NCBI GenBank assembly: GCA_947074145.1
Contig: CAMTOJ010000026.1
Coordinates: 1 to 45,297 of the forward strand
Reading direction: 5' to 3'
Length of the DNA stretch: 45,297 bases
From: an uncultured Bacteroidales bacterium
Lineage (GTDB): Bacteria > Bacteroidota > Bacteroidia > Bacteroidales > JAUNSR01
Part shown: piece after piece, positions 28,701-36,213 of the stretch
Layout: every line of letters begins with the position of its first letter
Position numbering within the stretch: position 1 is the first letter of the stretch
The notes under the pieces: model-generated
Seen by the model: only the letters and a program-made list of their open reading frames with translations
The model's database searches: none
Told to the model about the DNA's origin: nothing
Translations under genes and position numbers: made by a program

Positions 28701-29755
28701 ATTCTAATGTAGGAACTGGGATAGGTCTTCATCTTACTCGATCTCTTGTAGAATTACATCATGGAACTGTATCATCTCAAAAAAACATTGACGGTCCTGG
28801 CAGTTGCTTTATAATACGTATTCCTCTCGGAAATACTCATCTAAGTTCAGATGAAATGGTAACAGACGCCCAGATTCAAGAAAAAAGATATCATAAAGAG
28901 AAGATCTTCATTAATGAAGAAGAAGAAAATACTGATAAAACGAAAAAGTCTAAAAACAAACAACATATCGTAATCGTTGAAGATGATGATGAAATAAGAA
29001 ACTATCTGGCTCTTGAACTCTCATCCGACTACCATATTACTGCTTACTGCAATGGTAAAGAAGCAATCTCTTCTATTCTAAAAAACACACCATCTCTTGT
29101 CATTAGTGATGTAATGATGCCTGAAATGGATGGCCTTACCCTTTGTCGAAAAATAAAACAAAATGTAAATATCAATCATATCCCTGTCATTCTTCTTACT
29201 GCAAAAACTCAGGACGAAGATAATCTTGATTGTCTAAACGTTGGGGCAGATTCTTATCTTACCAAACCTTTTAATATTGATATTGTAAGAAAGACTGTAG
29301 ACAATATGATAAAAAGTCGCGAGATACTAAGAAACTGTTTTAGTGGAAATCAAGAACAAGAGGTTAAGAAGCCAATATTCGAAATGCAGTCTTCTGACAA
29401 TAAACTTCTCGATAAAATCATGAATGTCATTAACAGAAACTTAAGTAATCCTGATCTTAATGTTGAAATGATAACAAGTGAAGTGGGAATAAGTCGTGTC
29501 CATTTACACCGAAAATTGAAAGAACTGACAAATCAAAGTACGCGAGATCTTATTCGAAATGTTCGTCTGAAACAGGCAGCGCAACTTCTTGAAAACACTG
29601 ATTATAATATCTCTGAAATCTCTGATCTTACAGGTTTTTCAAGTATAACTATCTTTTCACGATCATTCAAAGATCTTTATGGCGTAACACCAAGTGAATA
29701 TGCATCACAAAAAGCAAGAAAACCTTTTTATAGTAAAGAGATTGAAGAGTGTTAA
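25727..29755 (+). CDS. Hybrid two-component system regulator (HTCS), probable xylan sensor
   Basis: This 1342-aa single-protein sensor-regulator starts at the ATG at 25727, where the signal peptide MRLNTLLFLLFCFIYCHS begins. The periplasmic part is a two-component-regulator beta-propeller with many repeats (DKNGLIWIATEDGLNRYDG, NNLWISSNAGISQFNP) ending in a Y_Y_Y domain (about 690-755). One membrane helix (766-785) leads to HisKA with H817 in ISHEIRTPMS, HATPase_c (N box near 928, DTGIGI near 965, GTGIGLHLT near 995), a receiver (about 1078-1195, D1128 in ISDVMMPEMDG) and an AraC-type HTH (about 1225-1335). HTCS proteins bind an oligosaccharide in the periplasm and activate the matching utilization locus. 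Being divergent from the xylan unit, it is the obvious regulator of both xylan operons; the ligand is inferred. Confidence 0.95.
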   Translation: MRLNTLLFLLFCFIYCHSQSIKLFTADRELSSSLINKVYQDKNGLIWIATEDGLNRYDGAKFITYKNDPDKENTLRHNFIRNLFEDNKGNLLIGTYNGVQMYLPSKDCFSKPALRENGTHFYSNIGMMLQRKNGDILISGNELSILSIKDEELIIKPINLPVPIIITDFILEDKNENLWVVKDENKIFSFDTSGNYKEYSIEKDEIIITALGQDFYGNIFVGTIANGLFRFDKNTDRFIPILYNGKETNFSIKSLYQANQDEIYIGTDGDGMKIYNCRTSTIFDNRLNNSYFDLSESKVHNIMKDNSGNFWISIFQKGVMMIPAQTNNFKYIGHKSIDKNIIGSCAVTSLLRDHKGVLWISTDNDGLYGITDQGEKKAHFKSTGKSSTPNIIMNLYEDSDHNLWFGSFTRGMGKIDRNTGICTYLNDLTDCNGKRIPRVYNIVEDNYKRLWIATMGGGLFYYDMLTGKTVQPDYIKTDKWISSLFYIENKLYIGTYDGICCVDMSGRDLKCESELSKNIIHTIYKSRSRKEVWLGTSDGLVAWNQSDKTIEKFTTKDGLPSNVIFAIEEDSNNNLWISSNAGISQFNPENKKIINFFVGDGLQGNEFSKNASYKDKNGNLWFGGMNGITYFNPQEIISPAKKWNVHITDFYLHNTPVRAGMKSGSKEIITTSVFEAKEFNLSAKDNSFTIEFATKEFNSPERIAYTYSIDNADWVYLRPGINRVSFTNITPGNHRFRFRAIDYNMMSDTAEIMIKISPAWYNSTLARIIYFILFLIFLYLIYIQKKHREEVNLKMLQHIHAEEINEAKLQFFINISHEIRTPMSLIISPLQQLMVNDSDAGRQRMYKVMYRNSDRILNLINQLMDLRKIDKGQMCLKFQETDIVSFISNLFSTFESQAQSKHINMNFTSEKEQIFSWIDPANFDKIIMNILSNAFKFTPENGNISINVSCDNRDQNKGYAKIQINDTGIGIKEEEQDRIFERFYQIRNNVNNSNVGTGIGLHLTRSLVELHHGTVSSQKNIDGPGSCFIIRIPLGNTHLSSDEMVTDAQIQEKRYHKEKIFINEEEENTDKTKKSKNKQHIVIVEDDDEIRNYLALELSSDYHITAYCNGKEAISSILKNTPSLVISDVMMPEMDGLTLCRKIKQNVNINHIPVILLTAKTQDEDNLDCLNVGADSYLTKPFNIDIVRKTVDNMIKSREILRNCFSGNQEQEVKKPIFEMQSSDNKLLDKIMNVINRNLSNPDLNVEMITSEVGISRVHLHRKLKELTNQSTRDLIRNVRLKQAAQLLENTDYNISEISDLTGFSSITIFSRSFKDLYGVTPSEYASQKARKPFYSKEIEEC

Positions 29756-29861
29756 TATCTGAAAACCTTTTTATTGAATCTACTGTTTTTTTCAATTCAC
29801 GATTTCTCCATTATTTACAATAAATATAGTATAGTGAGAAATTTCAGAACAAATAGTGAAC

Positions 29862-29869
29862 TACTTTTG
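29862..29869 (+). promoter_or_regulatory. Candidate -7 element for the permease-kinase pair
   Basis: TACTTTTG fits TAnnTTTG and lies about 112 bp before the permease ATG at 29982, in the 226-bp gap after the HTCS gene. The -33 region is poor. No clear terminator hairpin follows the HTCS stop, so read-through from the HTCS gene remains possible. Confidence 0.4.
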
Positions 29870-29981
29870 TTTTCAACAAGGTTCTATGACTTCTTCTCTA
29901 TAATTATACAGAATAATCATGAGAAATGGTATAATTATATTGAGATTAGGTTCTATTAAATACGAATTGAAAAATAAAGTT

Positions 29982-31151
29982 ATGAACAATACAAAATCTA
30001 TTTATCTGAAGTTAATCCCTTTAATGCTATGTTTTTTTGCAATGGGATTCGTAGATTTAGTAGGAATTGCATCCAATTATGTGCAAGCAGATCTAAACTT
30101 AAGCGATGCTAAAGCGAATATATTTCCTTCTTTGGTTTTCTTCTGGTTTCTTATATTCTCAGTGCCAACCGGTATGTTAATGAACAAAATAGGAAGAAAG
30201 AAAACAGTTTTGCTTAGTTTGCTTGTTACAATCGTCTCTTTATTGTTACCAATTTTTGGCGATGGTTACATATTGATGTTAATCGCATTCTCTTTACTTG
30301 GCATTGGTAATGCATTGATGCAAACATCATTAAACCCGTTACTTTCCAATATAGTTAACCCCGATAAACTTGCCAGTAACCTGACTTTCGGTCAATTTAT
30401 CAAAGCGATAGCTTCATTTTTAGCTCCATACCTTGCTATGTGGGGAGCTATTCAAGCAATACCAACATTAGGATTAGGATGGAGAGTCCTCTTCCCTATT
30501 TATATGATCATTGCAATTGTTGCAATATTCTTACTTAATGCCACATCTATTGTGGAAGAAAAAGAGGAAGGAAAACCATCCACATATGCACAATGTTTTG
30601 GTTTATTAGGAAAATCATTTGTTCTTCTCTGCTTTATTGGTATTATGTGTCATGTAGGTATCGATGTAGGAACCAATACCACAGCCCCTAAAATATTAAT
30701 GGAGCGTTTCGGATTGACACTTTCTGATGCAGGGTTTGCAACAAGTCTGTATTTTATATTCAGAACATTAGGTTGTCTGACAGGTTCCTTTATTTTGCAA
30801 AAAATAGAAGCTAAAATATTTTTTGGTATTGGCGTAATATGTATGCTTTCTGCTATGATTGGTTTGTTCATTTTCCAATCTATCACTTTAATCTATATTT
30901 GCATAGCTTTGATAGGTTTTGGGAACTCCAATATTTTCCCTATTATCTTTTCTCAAGCACTACTTGCTATGCCCAATAAGAAGAATGAAGTATCAGGTTT
31001 AATGATAATGGGCTTATTTGGCGGTACAATATTTCCATTGGCAATGGGAGTGGCAAGCGATGCTATCGGACAAAACGGAGCTATAGCAGTAATGACCATC
31101 GGAGTTATTTATTTGTTATTTTATATGTTTAAAATAAGGAAAGATCATTAA
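29982..31151 (+). CDS. MFS sugar permease (FucP/fructose-permease-like)
   Basis: Counting from the ATG at 29982 this is a 389-aa inner-membrane carrier with about 12 helices. The track-length frame from 29919 adds 21 residues without function-like content. Typical features are FFAMGFVDLVGIASNYVQADL, the loop motif VPTGMLMNKIGRKKT between TM2 and TM3, and GNALMQTSLNPLLSN. It resembles the FHS/FucP-like sugar permeases of Bacteroidales that sit next to hexokinases or fructokinases. The gene 43 bp downstream encodes a PfkB-family sugar kinase, so the two probably import and phosphorylate one monosaccharide, fructose being the best guess. It is on the same strand as the HTCS gene but follows a 226-bp gap, so membership in the xylan regulon is uncertain. 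Confidence 0.8.
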   Translation: MNNTKSIYLKLIPLMLCFFAMGFVDLVGIASNYVQADLNLSDAKANIFPSLVFFWFLIFSVPTGMLMNKIGRKKTVLLSLLVTIVSLLLPIFGDGYILMLIAFSLLGIGNALMQTSLNPLLSNIVNPDKLASNLTFGQFIKAIASFLAPYLAMWGAIQAIPTLGLGWRVLFPIYMIIAIVAIFLLNATSIVEEKEEGKPSTYAQCFGLLGKSFVLLCFIGIMCHVGIDVGTNTTAPKILMERFGLTLSDAGFATSLYFIFRTLGCLTGSFILQKIEAKIFFGIGVICMLSAMIGLFIFQSITLIYICIALIGFGNSNIFPIIFSQALLAMPNKKNEVSGLMIMGLFGGTIFPLAMGVASDAIGQNGAIAVMTIGVIYLLFYMFKIRKDH

Positions 31152-31194
31152 TCCAACTAATAACTTCGGATTTAATCGAATATAAATAAGTAAT

Positions 31195-32082
31195 ATGAAT
31201 ATAGTTATAATAGGTCTTGGAGAGGCTCTTTGGGATATGTTACCGGAGGGGAAAAAGATAGGTGGTGCACCGGCAAACTTTGCATACCATGTTTCACAAT
31301 TTGGATTTGAAGGATATGCAGTAAGTGCTATCGGAAACGATCCTCTTGGCGATGAAATAATCCAAACTTTTGATAAATTTAATCTTCGATACTCATTACC
31401 TCGGGTAAACTACCCTACAGGGACCGTTCAGGTAACACTTGATGAGCAAGGCGTGCCATGTTATGATATAAAAAGAGATGTGGCTTGGGATAATATACCG
31501 TTTAACGATCAATTGAGAGACCTTGCACTCAAAACCCAGGCAGTTTGCTTTGGTTCACTTGCACAAAGAAATGATGTTAGTCATAAAACAATATCCTGTT
31601 TCCTTGATACAATACCTGAGAATGAAGGGCAATTAAAAATATTTGATATAAATCTGCGTCAAAACTTTTATACAAAAGAGATAATAGAAGAGTCATTACA
31701 GCGTTGTAATGTTCTAAAAATAAATGATGAAGAGCTTGTTATTGTTAGTCGTTTATTTGAATATCCCGGAATAGACTTACAAGATAAATGCCGATCTTTA
31801 TTGGAAAAATATAATCTAAAAATGCTTATACTAACTTGTGGTATTAATGGAAGTTATGTATTTACAAGCGACGAATATTCATTCCTGACAACTCCAAAAG
31901 TAGAGGTAGCAGATACTGTCGGCGCAGGCGATTCATTTACCGCCGCCTTTTGTGCCTCTATACTAAAAGGTAAGTCTATGACCGAAGCTCATAAATTAGC
32001 GGTGGAAGTTTCAGCTTATGTCTGCACGCAACATGGTGCAATGCCTAAATTGCCTGAATCTCTATTGAAATTATTAGATTGA
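31195..32082 (+). CDS. PfkB-family sugar kinase, fructokinase-like
   Basis: This 295-aa cytoplasmic kinase of normal length for the family carries both PfkB signatures: GGAPANFAYHVSQFG near the N-terminus (residues 23-37) and ADTVGAGDSFTAAFCA near the C-terminus, with D246 as catalytic base. GEALWDMLPEGKKIGGAPAN is the typical start of bacterial fructokinases (GExLxDxxP), and SAIGNDPLGDE follows. It would phosphorylate the sugar imported by the adjacent permease, making fructose-6-phosphate if the substrate is fructose. The pair recalls the fructokinase and permease of Bacteroides fructan loci, whereas nothing in the rest of this region handles fructans. Other ketose or 2-keto-gluconate kinases of the same family are less likely because of the N-terminal motif. 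Confidence 0.85.
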   Translation: MNIVIIGLGEALWDMLPEGKKIGGAPANFAYHVSQFGFEGYAVSAIGNDPLGDEIIQTFDKFNLRYSLPRVNYPTGTVQVTLDEQGVPCYDIKRDVAWDNIPFNDQLRDLALKTQAVCFGSLAQRNDVSHKTISCFLDTIPENEGQLKIFDINLRQNFYTKEIIEESLQRCNVLKINDEELVIVSRLFEYPGIDLQDKCRSLLEKYNLKMLILTCGINGSYVFTSDEYSFLTTPKVEVADTVGAGDSFTAAFCASILKGKSMTEAHKLAVEVSAYVCTQHGAMPKLPESLLKLLD

Positions 32083-32164
32083 TCATTACTAAAAATCTAA
32101 CAATCCTATTTTTGGGGTTCTACTAAATAACAGTCTTCTTTGTTGCGCTATTCCCAGATGAAGT

Positions 32165-32245
32165 TTATCCCACTTCCCAAACACCATTTTTTATTTGTTC
32201 AGCAATTGCTTTTGCAATTATTTGATATTTAATCTCGAGTTTCAT
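32165..32245 (-). pseudogene. Remnant of a GntR-family transcription regulator (N-terminus only)
   Basis: From the ATG at 32245 (minus) the frame reads MKLEIKYQIIAKAIAEQIKN then GVWEVG and a stop at 32167-32165. This resembles the first 26 residues of GntR-family DNA-binding domains, where YxQIxxxIxxQIxxGxWxxGDKLPS is usual. Shifting the frame by one base after GVWEVG continues as DKLHLGIAQQRR, restoring the expected GDKL but not the PSxREL that should follow. No helix-turn-helix core or effector domain is present. It is most simply a decayed fragment; a chance similarity cannot be excluded because the segment is short. Confidence 0.4.
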
Positions 32246-32329
32246 TTTAGTAGGTTATGTTCCGCATTACTTAAGTGTAGACAAACAATTGTAATTGTTT
32301 TATTTCTTTTCTTCAATGGATATACCGTA

Positions 32330-32367
32330 TTGCTTTATCGCTATTTGATTAAATAGCGATAAAGCAA
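32330..32367. terminator. Perfect 17-bp hairpin between convergent genes, probable bidirectional terminator
   Basis: TTGCTTTATCGCTATTT and its exact reverse complement flank a 4-nt loop (GATT). It lies about 250 bp past the kinase stop and 80 bp past the acetyltransferase stop, where both transcripts end. The T-runs on either side are weak (TCTTTAAATTT on the plus strand), so termination efficiency is uncertain. Confidence 0.55.
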
Positions 32368-32448
32368 TCTTTAAATTTATCAGATAAACGTGATTTGTAT
32401 TAATGGTTTCTCAAAAAATTACATTGAAAAATAAATATATTAAGTATA

Positions 32449-32970
32449 TCAATTTTCTGTATGGGTTGGCTTAATTTTTTCATAATGGTATAAATCCATA
32501 AACTTATCATCTTTATAAATGGCTCTTTTCATTATACCAACCCTTGTAAATCCTGCCTTTTCTAATACTTTCATTGATGATGGATTTGATTCAAATACAT
32601 TTGCATATAGTCGTTGTATCGATGTATTATTAAAAACATAATCGGAAAATTTTTTTAATACATTTGTCATTATACCTTTGTTCCAAAAGCTTTCTCCAAT
32701 CCAATATCCTATTTCAGCACTAAATCGTTCCACATCGGTAGATATACTAAATCCTATCTCGCCTATACATTCTCCTTTATAATCTATAATGAAATTTTCA
32801 GGATTCTCTTTTTGAGCACAATTTGAAAGAAAATCATAGGCATCTTCTATCTTGTATGGTTTTGGAAATGCATCTCTGAAATTTCTATAGACATTATAAT
32901 TGTTAATATGTTTTGTAAATGATTCTGCATATTTAATATCACATAATCTTAATTCTATTAATTCTCTCAT
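32449..32970 (-). CDS. GNAT acetyltransferase, RimJ/RimL-like
   Basis: This 173-aa cytoplasmic protein spans a whole Acetyltransf_3-type GNAT domain. It begins LIELRLCDIKYAESFTKHIN. Motif A is visible as AEIGYWIGESFWNKGIMTNVL, where WNKGIMT takes the place of the acetyl-CoA pyrophosphate loop (Q/RxxGxG/A). It is followed by RLYANVFESNPSSMKVLEKAGF and FTRVGIMKRAI, both characteristic of the RimJ/RimL group. Such enzymes acetylate N-termini of proteins or small-molecule amines; the substrate cannot be told. It stands alone, convergent with the kinase gene. A candidate promoter at 33020-33054 lies in front of it. Confidence 0.85.
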   Translation of the reverse strand: MRELIELRLCDIKYAESFTKHINNYNVYRNFRDAFPKPYKIEDAYDFLSNCAQKENPENFIIDYKGECIGEIGFSISTDVERFSAEIGYWIGESFWNKGIMTNVLKKFSDYVFNNTSIQRLYANVFESNPSSMKVLEKAGFTRVGIMKRAIYKDDKFMDLYHYEKIKPTHTEN

Positions 32971-33019
32971 ATCTAATATATTAATCTTAAGCTAATGTAT
33001 ATATTATTATTAATAGAGT

Positions 33020-33054
33020 CAAATTTAAATATATATGTAAGATATGATTTCAAA
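33020..33054 (-). promoter_or_regulatory. Candidate promoter of the GNAT gene
   Basis: On the minus strand TAAATTTG (33027-33020) fits the -7 consensus TAnnTTTG, and TTTG (33054-33051) lies 23 bp upstream, slightly more than the usual 19-21 bp. The start codon at 32970 is 50 bp downstream. Confidence 0.45.
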
Positions 33055-33111
33055 GCTTCTTTTTTATTTCTCCCTACCCTTTTTAAAGATCAGTGCAATC
33101 TGCGTTAAATA

Positions 33112-33209
33112 GATTAGCTATGATCATAAATTCCAAAGCTGTGGCAAAGTGATTAATTAGCTAATGAACGATTTGGACACAGCTTTGAATTTTGCGGTAA
33201 TAGCTAATC
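33112..33209. repeat. 98-bp imperfect palindrome, possible MITE- or REP-like element
   Basis: The outer 37 bp on each side pair at 29 of 37 positions without gaps, with perfect blocks GATTAGCTAT and CAAAGCTGTG. The exact centre of symmetry (33160/33161) is itself a perfect 10-bp palindrome ATTAGCTAAT. It is too long, and lacks a T-run, for an ordinary terminator. No ORF lies inside. A non-autonomous mobile element or structured RNA are the main options. Confidence 0.55.
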
Positions 33210-33367
33210 ATTAATGCGGAACTAATTACGGTTGCCAAAAAGAGCAAAGAGAGATTCGAAAAGGGATTATGGGAAAATTAAAATCTTAATTTTGATTGAT
33301 TAGAAAATTAAACTCATCGGTATATATAGATAATCTATTTATCAAATGCTTTAATCTTAATAACAAA

Positions 33368-33406
33368 AAAAGCCTCAAAAATTCAATATGAATTTTTGAG
33401 GCTTTT
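33368..33406 (-). terminator. Rho-independent terminator of the second SusCD operon
   Basis: A perfect 17-bp stem (AAAAGCCTCAAAAATTC / GAATTTTTGAGGCTTTT) with a 5-nt loop lies 24 bp after the stop of the last lipoprotein gene. On the minus strand it is followed by a T-run (TTTGTTA after the stem's own Ts). Confidence 0.88.
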
Positions 33407-33429
33407 ATAATTATTATAAAAACGATAGA

Positions 33430-33948
33430 TTACTTATCTTCAGGGAATCCTGTATATTTGTAACCGTAGATTTTATATTTACTGAATCCATACTCTTCAG
33501 GATTAGTATCATCATCAAAAGTTACATAGAACTCAATATAATCTGCAAGATATCCTCCGGGTGTGGTATAGAATTTCTTTTTTACAACACCGTCAGTAAC
33601 AGTAACTTTACAATCATAAGTAACATTCTGTGCATCTATTGCACTAAAAGTAAGAGAATTCTGATCTACTTTAGCTTTTATTTTGAACTCCCAAAAATGG
33701 TTCAAATCATCAATCCACATCTCATCACTTTTATTATTGGCAGTATTGTATGTATAGATCTCAATTCGTCCTTTATTATAATAGTCTTCAATCACAACCT
33801 CTCCCTTTTCATCAACCGCATCAATGACAACGTACCAACGTCCATCTGTTCCTGATGTTTCTGTGTACCAATTATCAATCTCTTTGTAGCACGAAGTGAG
33901 CATCAAAACACACACCATGCAAGTTATTAAATATTTTATTCTTTTCAT
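33430..33948 (-). CDS. Accessory surface lipoprotein, BT_2261-like (lipid-binding putative hydrolase family)
   Basis: This 172-aa lipoprotein has a signal peptide and lipobox LTSC (Cys20), followed by a mature part rich in beta-strands. The sequence DGRWYVVIDAVDEKGEVV, SDEMWIDDLNHFWEFKIK and ADYIEFYVTFDDDTNPEEYG matches my recollection of the small lipoproteins annotated as lipid-binding putative hydrolase (BT_2261 type). In Bacteroides thetaiotaomicron that protein is encoded with SusCD BT_2263/BT_2264 and is part of the outer-membrane complex. It is the last gene of this operon, 11 bp after the preceding lipoprotein and 24 bp before a terminator. The hydrolase label is historical; a role as surface accessory subunit is more likely. 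Confidence 0.7.
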   Translation of the reverse strand: MKRIKYLITCMVCVLMLTSCYKEIDNWYTETSGTDGRWYVVIDAVDEKGEVVIEDYYNKGRIEIYTYNTANNKSDEMWIDDLNHFWEFKIKAKVDQNSLTFSAIDAQNVTYDCKVTVTDGVVKKKFYTTPGGYLADYIEFYVTFDDDTNPEEYGFSKYKIYGYKYTGFPEDK

Positions 33949-33959
33949 AGTGAATCTTT

Positions 33960-34631
33960 TTATAATACAAATGTTGAGTTAAACGTCATACCTGCATATT
34001 CGGTAGAAATGGTGATTACTTTAGTTGTCGGATCATAAGTTCCGGTACAAGATTTAACATAATCACCCCAACCGGCAACAAAACCACCGGAAATTAGATT
34101 GATTGTGTTGTCTGACAATATACTTAATATAGCGGCAGGTGCATAAGTAGGTCCATAATTACGACCTTGTGCATAGTATCCTCCAAGCAAATCTGAAATG
34201 TAAATTTCAGTAGCGGAAATGCCATATATTAGGACACTTAGGTCACTGTATGATCCACTTGGCAACCTTTCAATGTTTGTGTTATAATAACCAAGTGTTA
34301 CAGATTTTGGATCATAGACATGAATAGTACGCTCTACCCTTGCTGAGAACCCATCTTTATTCTGTGCATTATATATTAGATGATATAATCCACCTTTGTT
34401 AGTATCTAAGCTACCTATTATGGTTACTGAAGATGTAATATCTTCAATTCCTTCCATTGCTGTTACTCCGGGATCATCAAAAAATGTTCCCTTTTCTATG
34501 AAAAGAAGCGCATCTCCCTTAAGAGATATTTCAGGATAAACGGTAACTCTTGATATGCCCTCTGTCTCTTTTTCACACGACACAAATATTGCCATGATAA
34601 AAGTCAGAAATATATATTTAAACTTTTTCAT
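33960..34631 (-). CDS. Accessory surface lipoprotein with Ig-like domain, BT_2262-like (DUF5012 type)
   Basis: Counted from the ATG at 34631 (MKKFKYIFLTF, lipobox FVSC) this is a 223-aa lipoprotein. The N-terminal half is an immunoglobulin-like domain of the DUF5011/DUF5012 kind: EISLKGDALLFIEKGTFFDDPGV, with GLYHLIYNAQNKDGFSARVERTI closing the domain. The second half is a beta-rich region beginning near SVTLGYYNTNIERL. An alternative start at 34655 adds eight residues that spoil the signal peptide. It sits between SusD and the small lipoprotein, in the same order as BT_2264 to BT_2261. It probably forms part of a surface SusCD complex and may help capture substrate. Ligand unknown. Confidence 0.7.
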   Translation of the reverse strand: MKKFKYIFLTFIMAIFVSCEKETEGISRVTVYPEISLKGDALLFIEKGTFFDDPGVTAMEGIEDITSSVTIIGSLDTNKGGLYHLIYNAQNKDGFSARVERTIHVYDPKSVTLGYYNTNIERLPSGSYSDLSVLIYGISATEIYISDLLGGYYAQGRNYGPTYAPAAILSILSDNTINLISGGFVAGWGDYVKSCTGTYDPTTKVITISTEYAGMTFNSTFVL

Positions 34632-34668
34632 AAATTTAATTTTAATATTTGTCAATTATTAACAATGC

Positions 34669-36195
34669 TTATTTACCTGATTTAAGATTCCACCAAATCT
34701 TTTCCCCAATATTTTTCTTTTGAGGAATTGAATTGTTGTTACGCTGTAACAATGCATCAGGATATACAGGGGATGCAGGTAAATTATTATTAAGTAATGC
34801 TTTTCCAACTACTGAAATTGTCAAATCACCAACAGGGAACTCTTTGTGAGCAACTGTTCTGTTTTTTGCAATATCAATCTCATTAACAGAAGGATATTTT
34901 GTACGGTTTCTTTCAAGGAATGATTCAATATGTTGATAATTACAGTTAGCCACCCACTTCTGCATAGCAATCTGCTTGATACATTCCTCTGTAGTGCCTC
35001 CTACCCATTTAGCATATCCGAAATCAACGATTTCGGTATCAGAAATTCCATGCTGTGTCAACGAAGCTTTAACACCTTTCTCATAGTAATCCTGAGCTTT
35101 TTCCATTTCATTCGCACGAGCATAAACTTCTGCCACATAGAATGCCACTTCCCAATCTGTCATAACCATCAAATCAGTATTTAGAACAAAAACAGCTGTA
35201 CTATAGCTTTCTTTATTATCTGTTGTACCGTCTCCATCTGAATCGGCTTTTGATTCATAATCACCAAAGAAAGCACCTTTATGACCTGCTGTTGATGGAG
35301 CTTTAAAAAGAACATCTAAACGAGGATCACTATTTATCTTAAGATAATCGATAAATGATTTACAGCCAATTACATTTTGAGAAATATAGTTTGCCGAACC
35401 AAGTTGATATTCTAGCATAGGATGGCGTTTTCCTTCTTCGTCTTTCCATCTCGATCCATCAATTTTCGCGCTTGAAGTTAATAAAGTGTTCTCTTCGATA
35501 AATTTGACAACTTCAGCATTGTCATAAACCGGTGTCTCGGAAAGACGGATCATCAATTTTAGTTTCAATGAGTTAGCAAAAGCTTTCCACTGATCCATGT
35601 TTCCGCCATAATAAAAATCATATCTAGCTGTAATACTTGTATTTGATAGATCCAATTCAAGAACAGCATCTATTCTGCTTTTAAGATCTGCATATATAAC
35701 ATCTCCTTTGTCGAAGTGTGGATGAAGCAATCCGTCATTACCTCTCAAAGCTTCGAAATATGGTATTTCACCCCATAAATCTGTAAGTGTCTGCCAAGTA
35801 AATATTGACATTACCTCTGCTATAAAATATAATCCGAGTTGATCTTGATTATCTTTTGTAAGAGTTGCAATCTTTTTAAGGTCAATCAAAGCACCCGAAG
35901 TCAATGATGTATATGATGTACTAAATGAAGTAGTTTCATACAGACATAATGATTTAAACTGAGATGCAGTATAATGTTGAGTCCAATATTGAGTCCAATA
36001 TGCTCCTGCAAAACCACAATCCCATCCCATTAGATTATGAGCCACAGTAACCTGAGCTGTAGGAAGAAGAACGATTGGATCAGGAATCTCTGTTAATGCA
36101 TTGGGATCTTGATTGACATCCAACCAATCACTACAACCACTACTTGCCGATAGTGTTGTGATTGCTATTATTATTGATAAAATTTTATTTTTCAT
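34669..36195 (-). CDS. SusD/RagB-family lipoprotein (SusD-like_2 type)
   Basis: This 508-aa lipoprotein has lipobox SSGC (Cys21) followed by SDWLDVNQDPNALTEIPDP, the usual start of the PF12771 branch of SusD proteins. Other family blocks are AGAYWTQYWTQHYTASQF, VMSIFTWQTLTDLWGEIPYF and DFYYGGNMDQWKAFANSLKL, with KLMIRLSE following. This branch is smaller than and distinct from the xylan SusD proteins at 709-2487 and 5389-7347. It follows its SusC by 18 bp and would cap that transporter at the surface. No carbohydrate-active gene is near. With the two accessory lipoproteins the locus resembles the peptide-importing BT_2263/BT_2264 system; a peptide ligand is therefore the better guess. Confidence 0.9.
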   Translation of the reverse strand: MKNKILSIIIAITTLSASSGCSDWLDVNQDPNALTEIPDPIVLLPTAQVTVAHNLMGWDCGFAGAYWTQYWTQHYTASQFKSLCLYETTSFSTSYTSLTSGALIDLKKIATLTKDNQDQLGLYFIAEVMSIFTWQTLTDLWGEIPYFEALRGNDGLLHPHFDKGDVIYADLKSRIDAVLELDLSNTSITARYDFYYGGNMDQWKAFANSLKLKLMIRLSETPVYDNAEVVKFIEENTLLTSSAKIDGSRWKDEEGKRHPMLEYQLGSANYISQNVIGCKSFIDYLKINSDPRLDVLFKAPSTAGHKGAFFGDYESKADSDGDGTTDNKESYSTAVFVLNTDLMVMTDWEVAFYVAEVYARANEMEKAQDYYEKGVKASLTQHGISDTEIVDFGYAKWVGGTTEECIKQIAMQKWVANCNYQHIESFLERNRTKYPSVNEIDIAKNRTVAHKEFPVGDLTISVVGKALLNNNLPASPVYPDALLQRNNNSIPQKKNIGEKIWWNLKSGK

Positions 36196-36213
36196 ATCTA
36201 AAGTTCTTAATTT

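Larger units (their letters stand above)
32083..32448. other. Intergenic region between convergent kinase and acetyltransferase genes
   Basis: These 366 bp hold a short GntR-regulator remnant (32165-32245, minus) and a perfect hairpin at 32330-32367 that can end transcription from both sides. The rest is AT-rich with no further signal seen. Confidence 0.6.
32971..33429. other. Intergenic region with a long palindrome
   Basis: These 459 bp contain the promoter candidate of the acetyltransferase gene (33020-33054, minus), a 98-bp imperfect palindrome (33112-33209) and the terminator of the second SusCD operon (33368-33406, minus). Between 33210 and 33367 nothing recognisable was seen. Confidence 0.6.

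Noticed and set aside
29756..29861. Possible terminator after the HTCS gene
   Set aside because: T-runs are present but no stable inverted repeat precedes them.
32259..33222. The 11-mer TAATGCGGAAC occurs at 33212-33222 and inverted at 32259-32269, flanking the acetyltransferase gene
   Set aside because: Matches of 11 bp are expected by chance in a window of this size; the flanks do not extend the match, so it is not evidence of terminal repeats.
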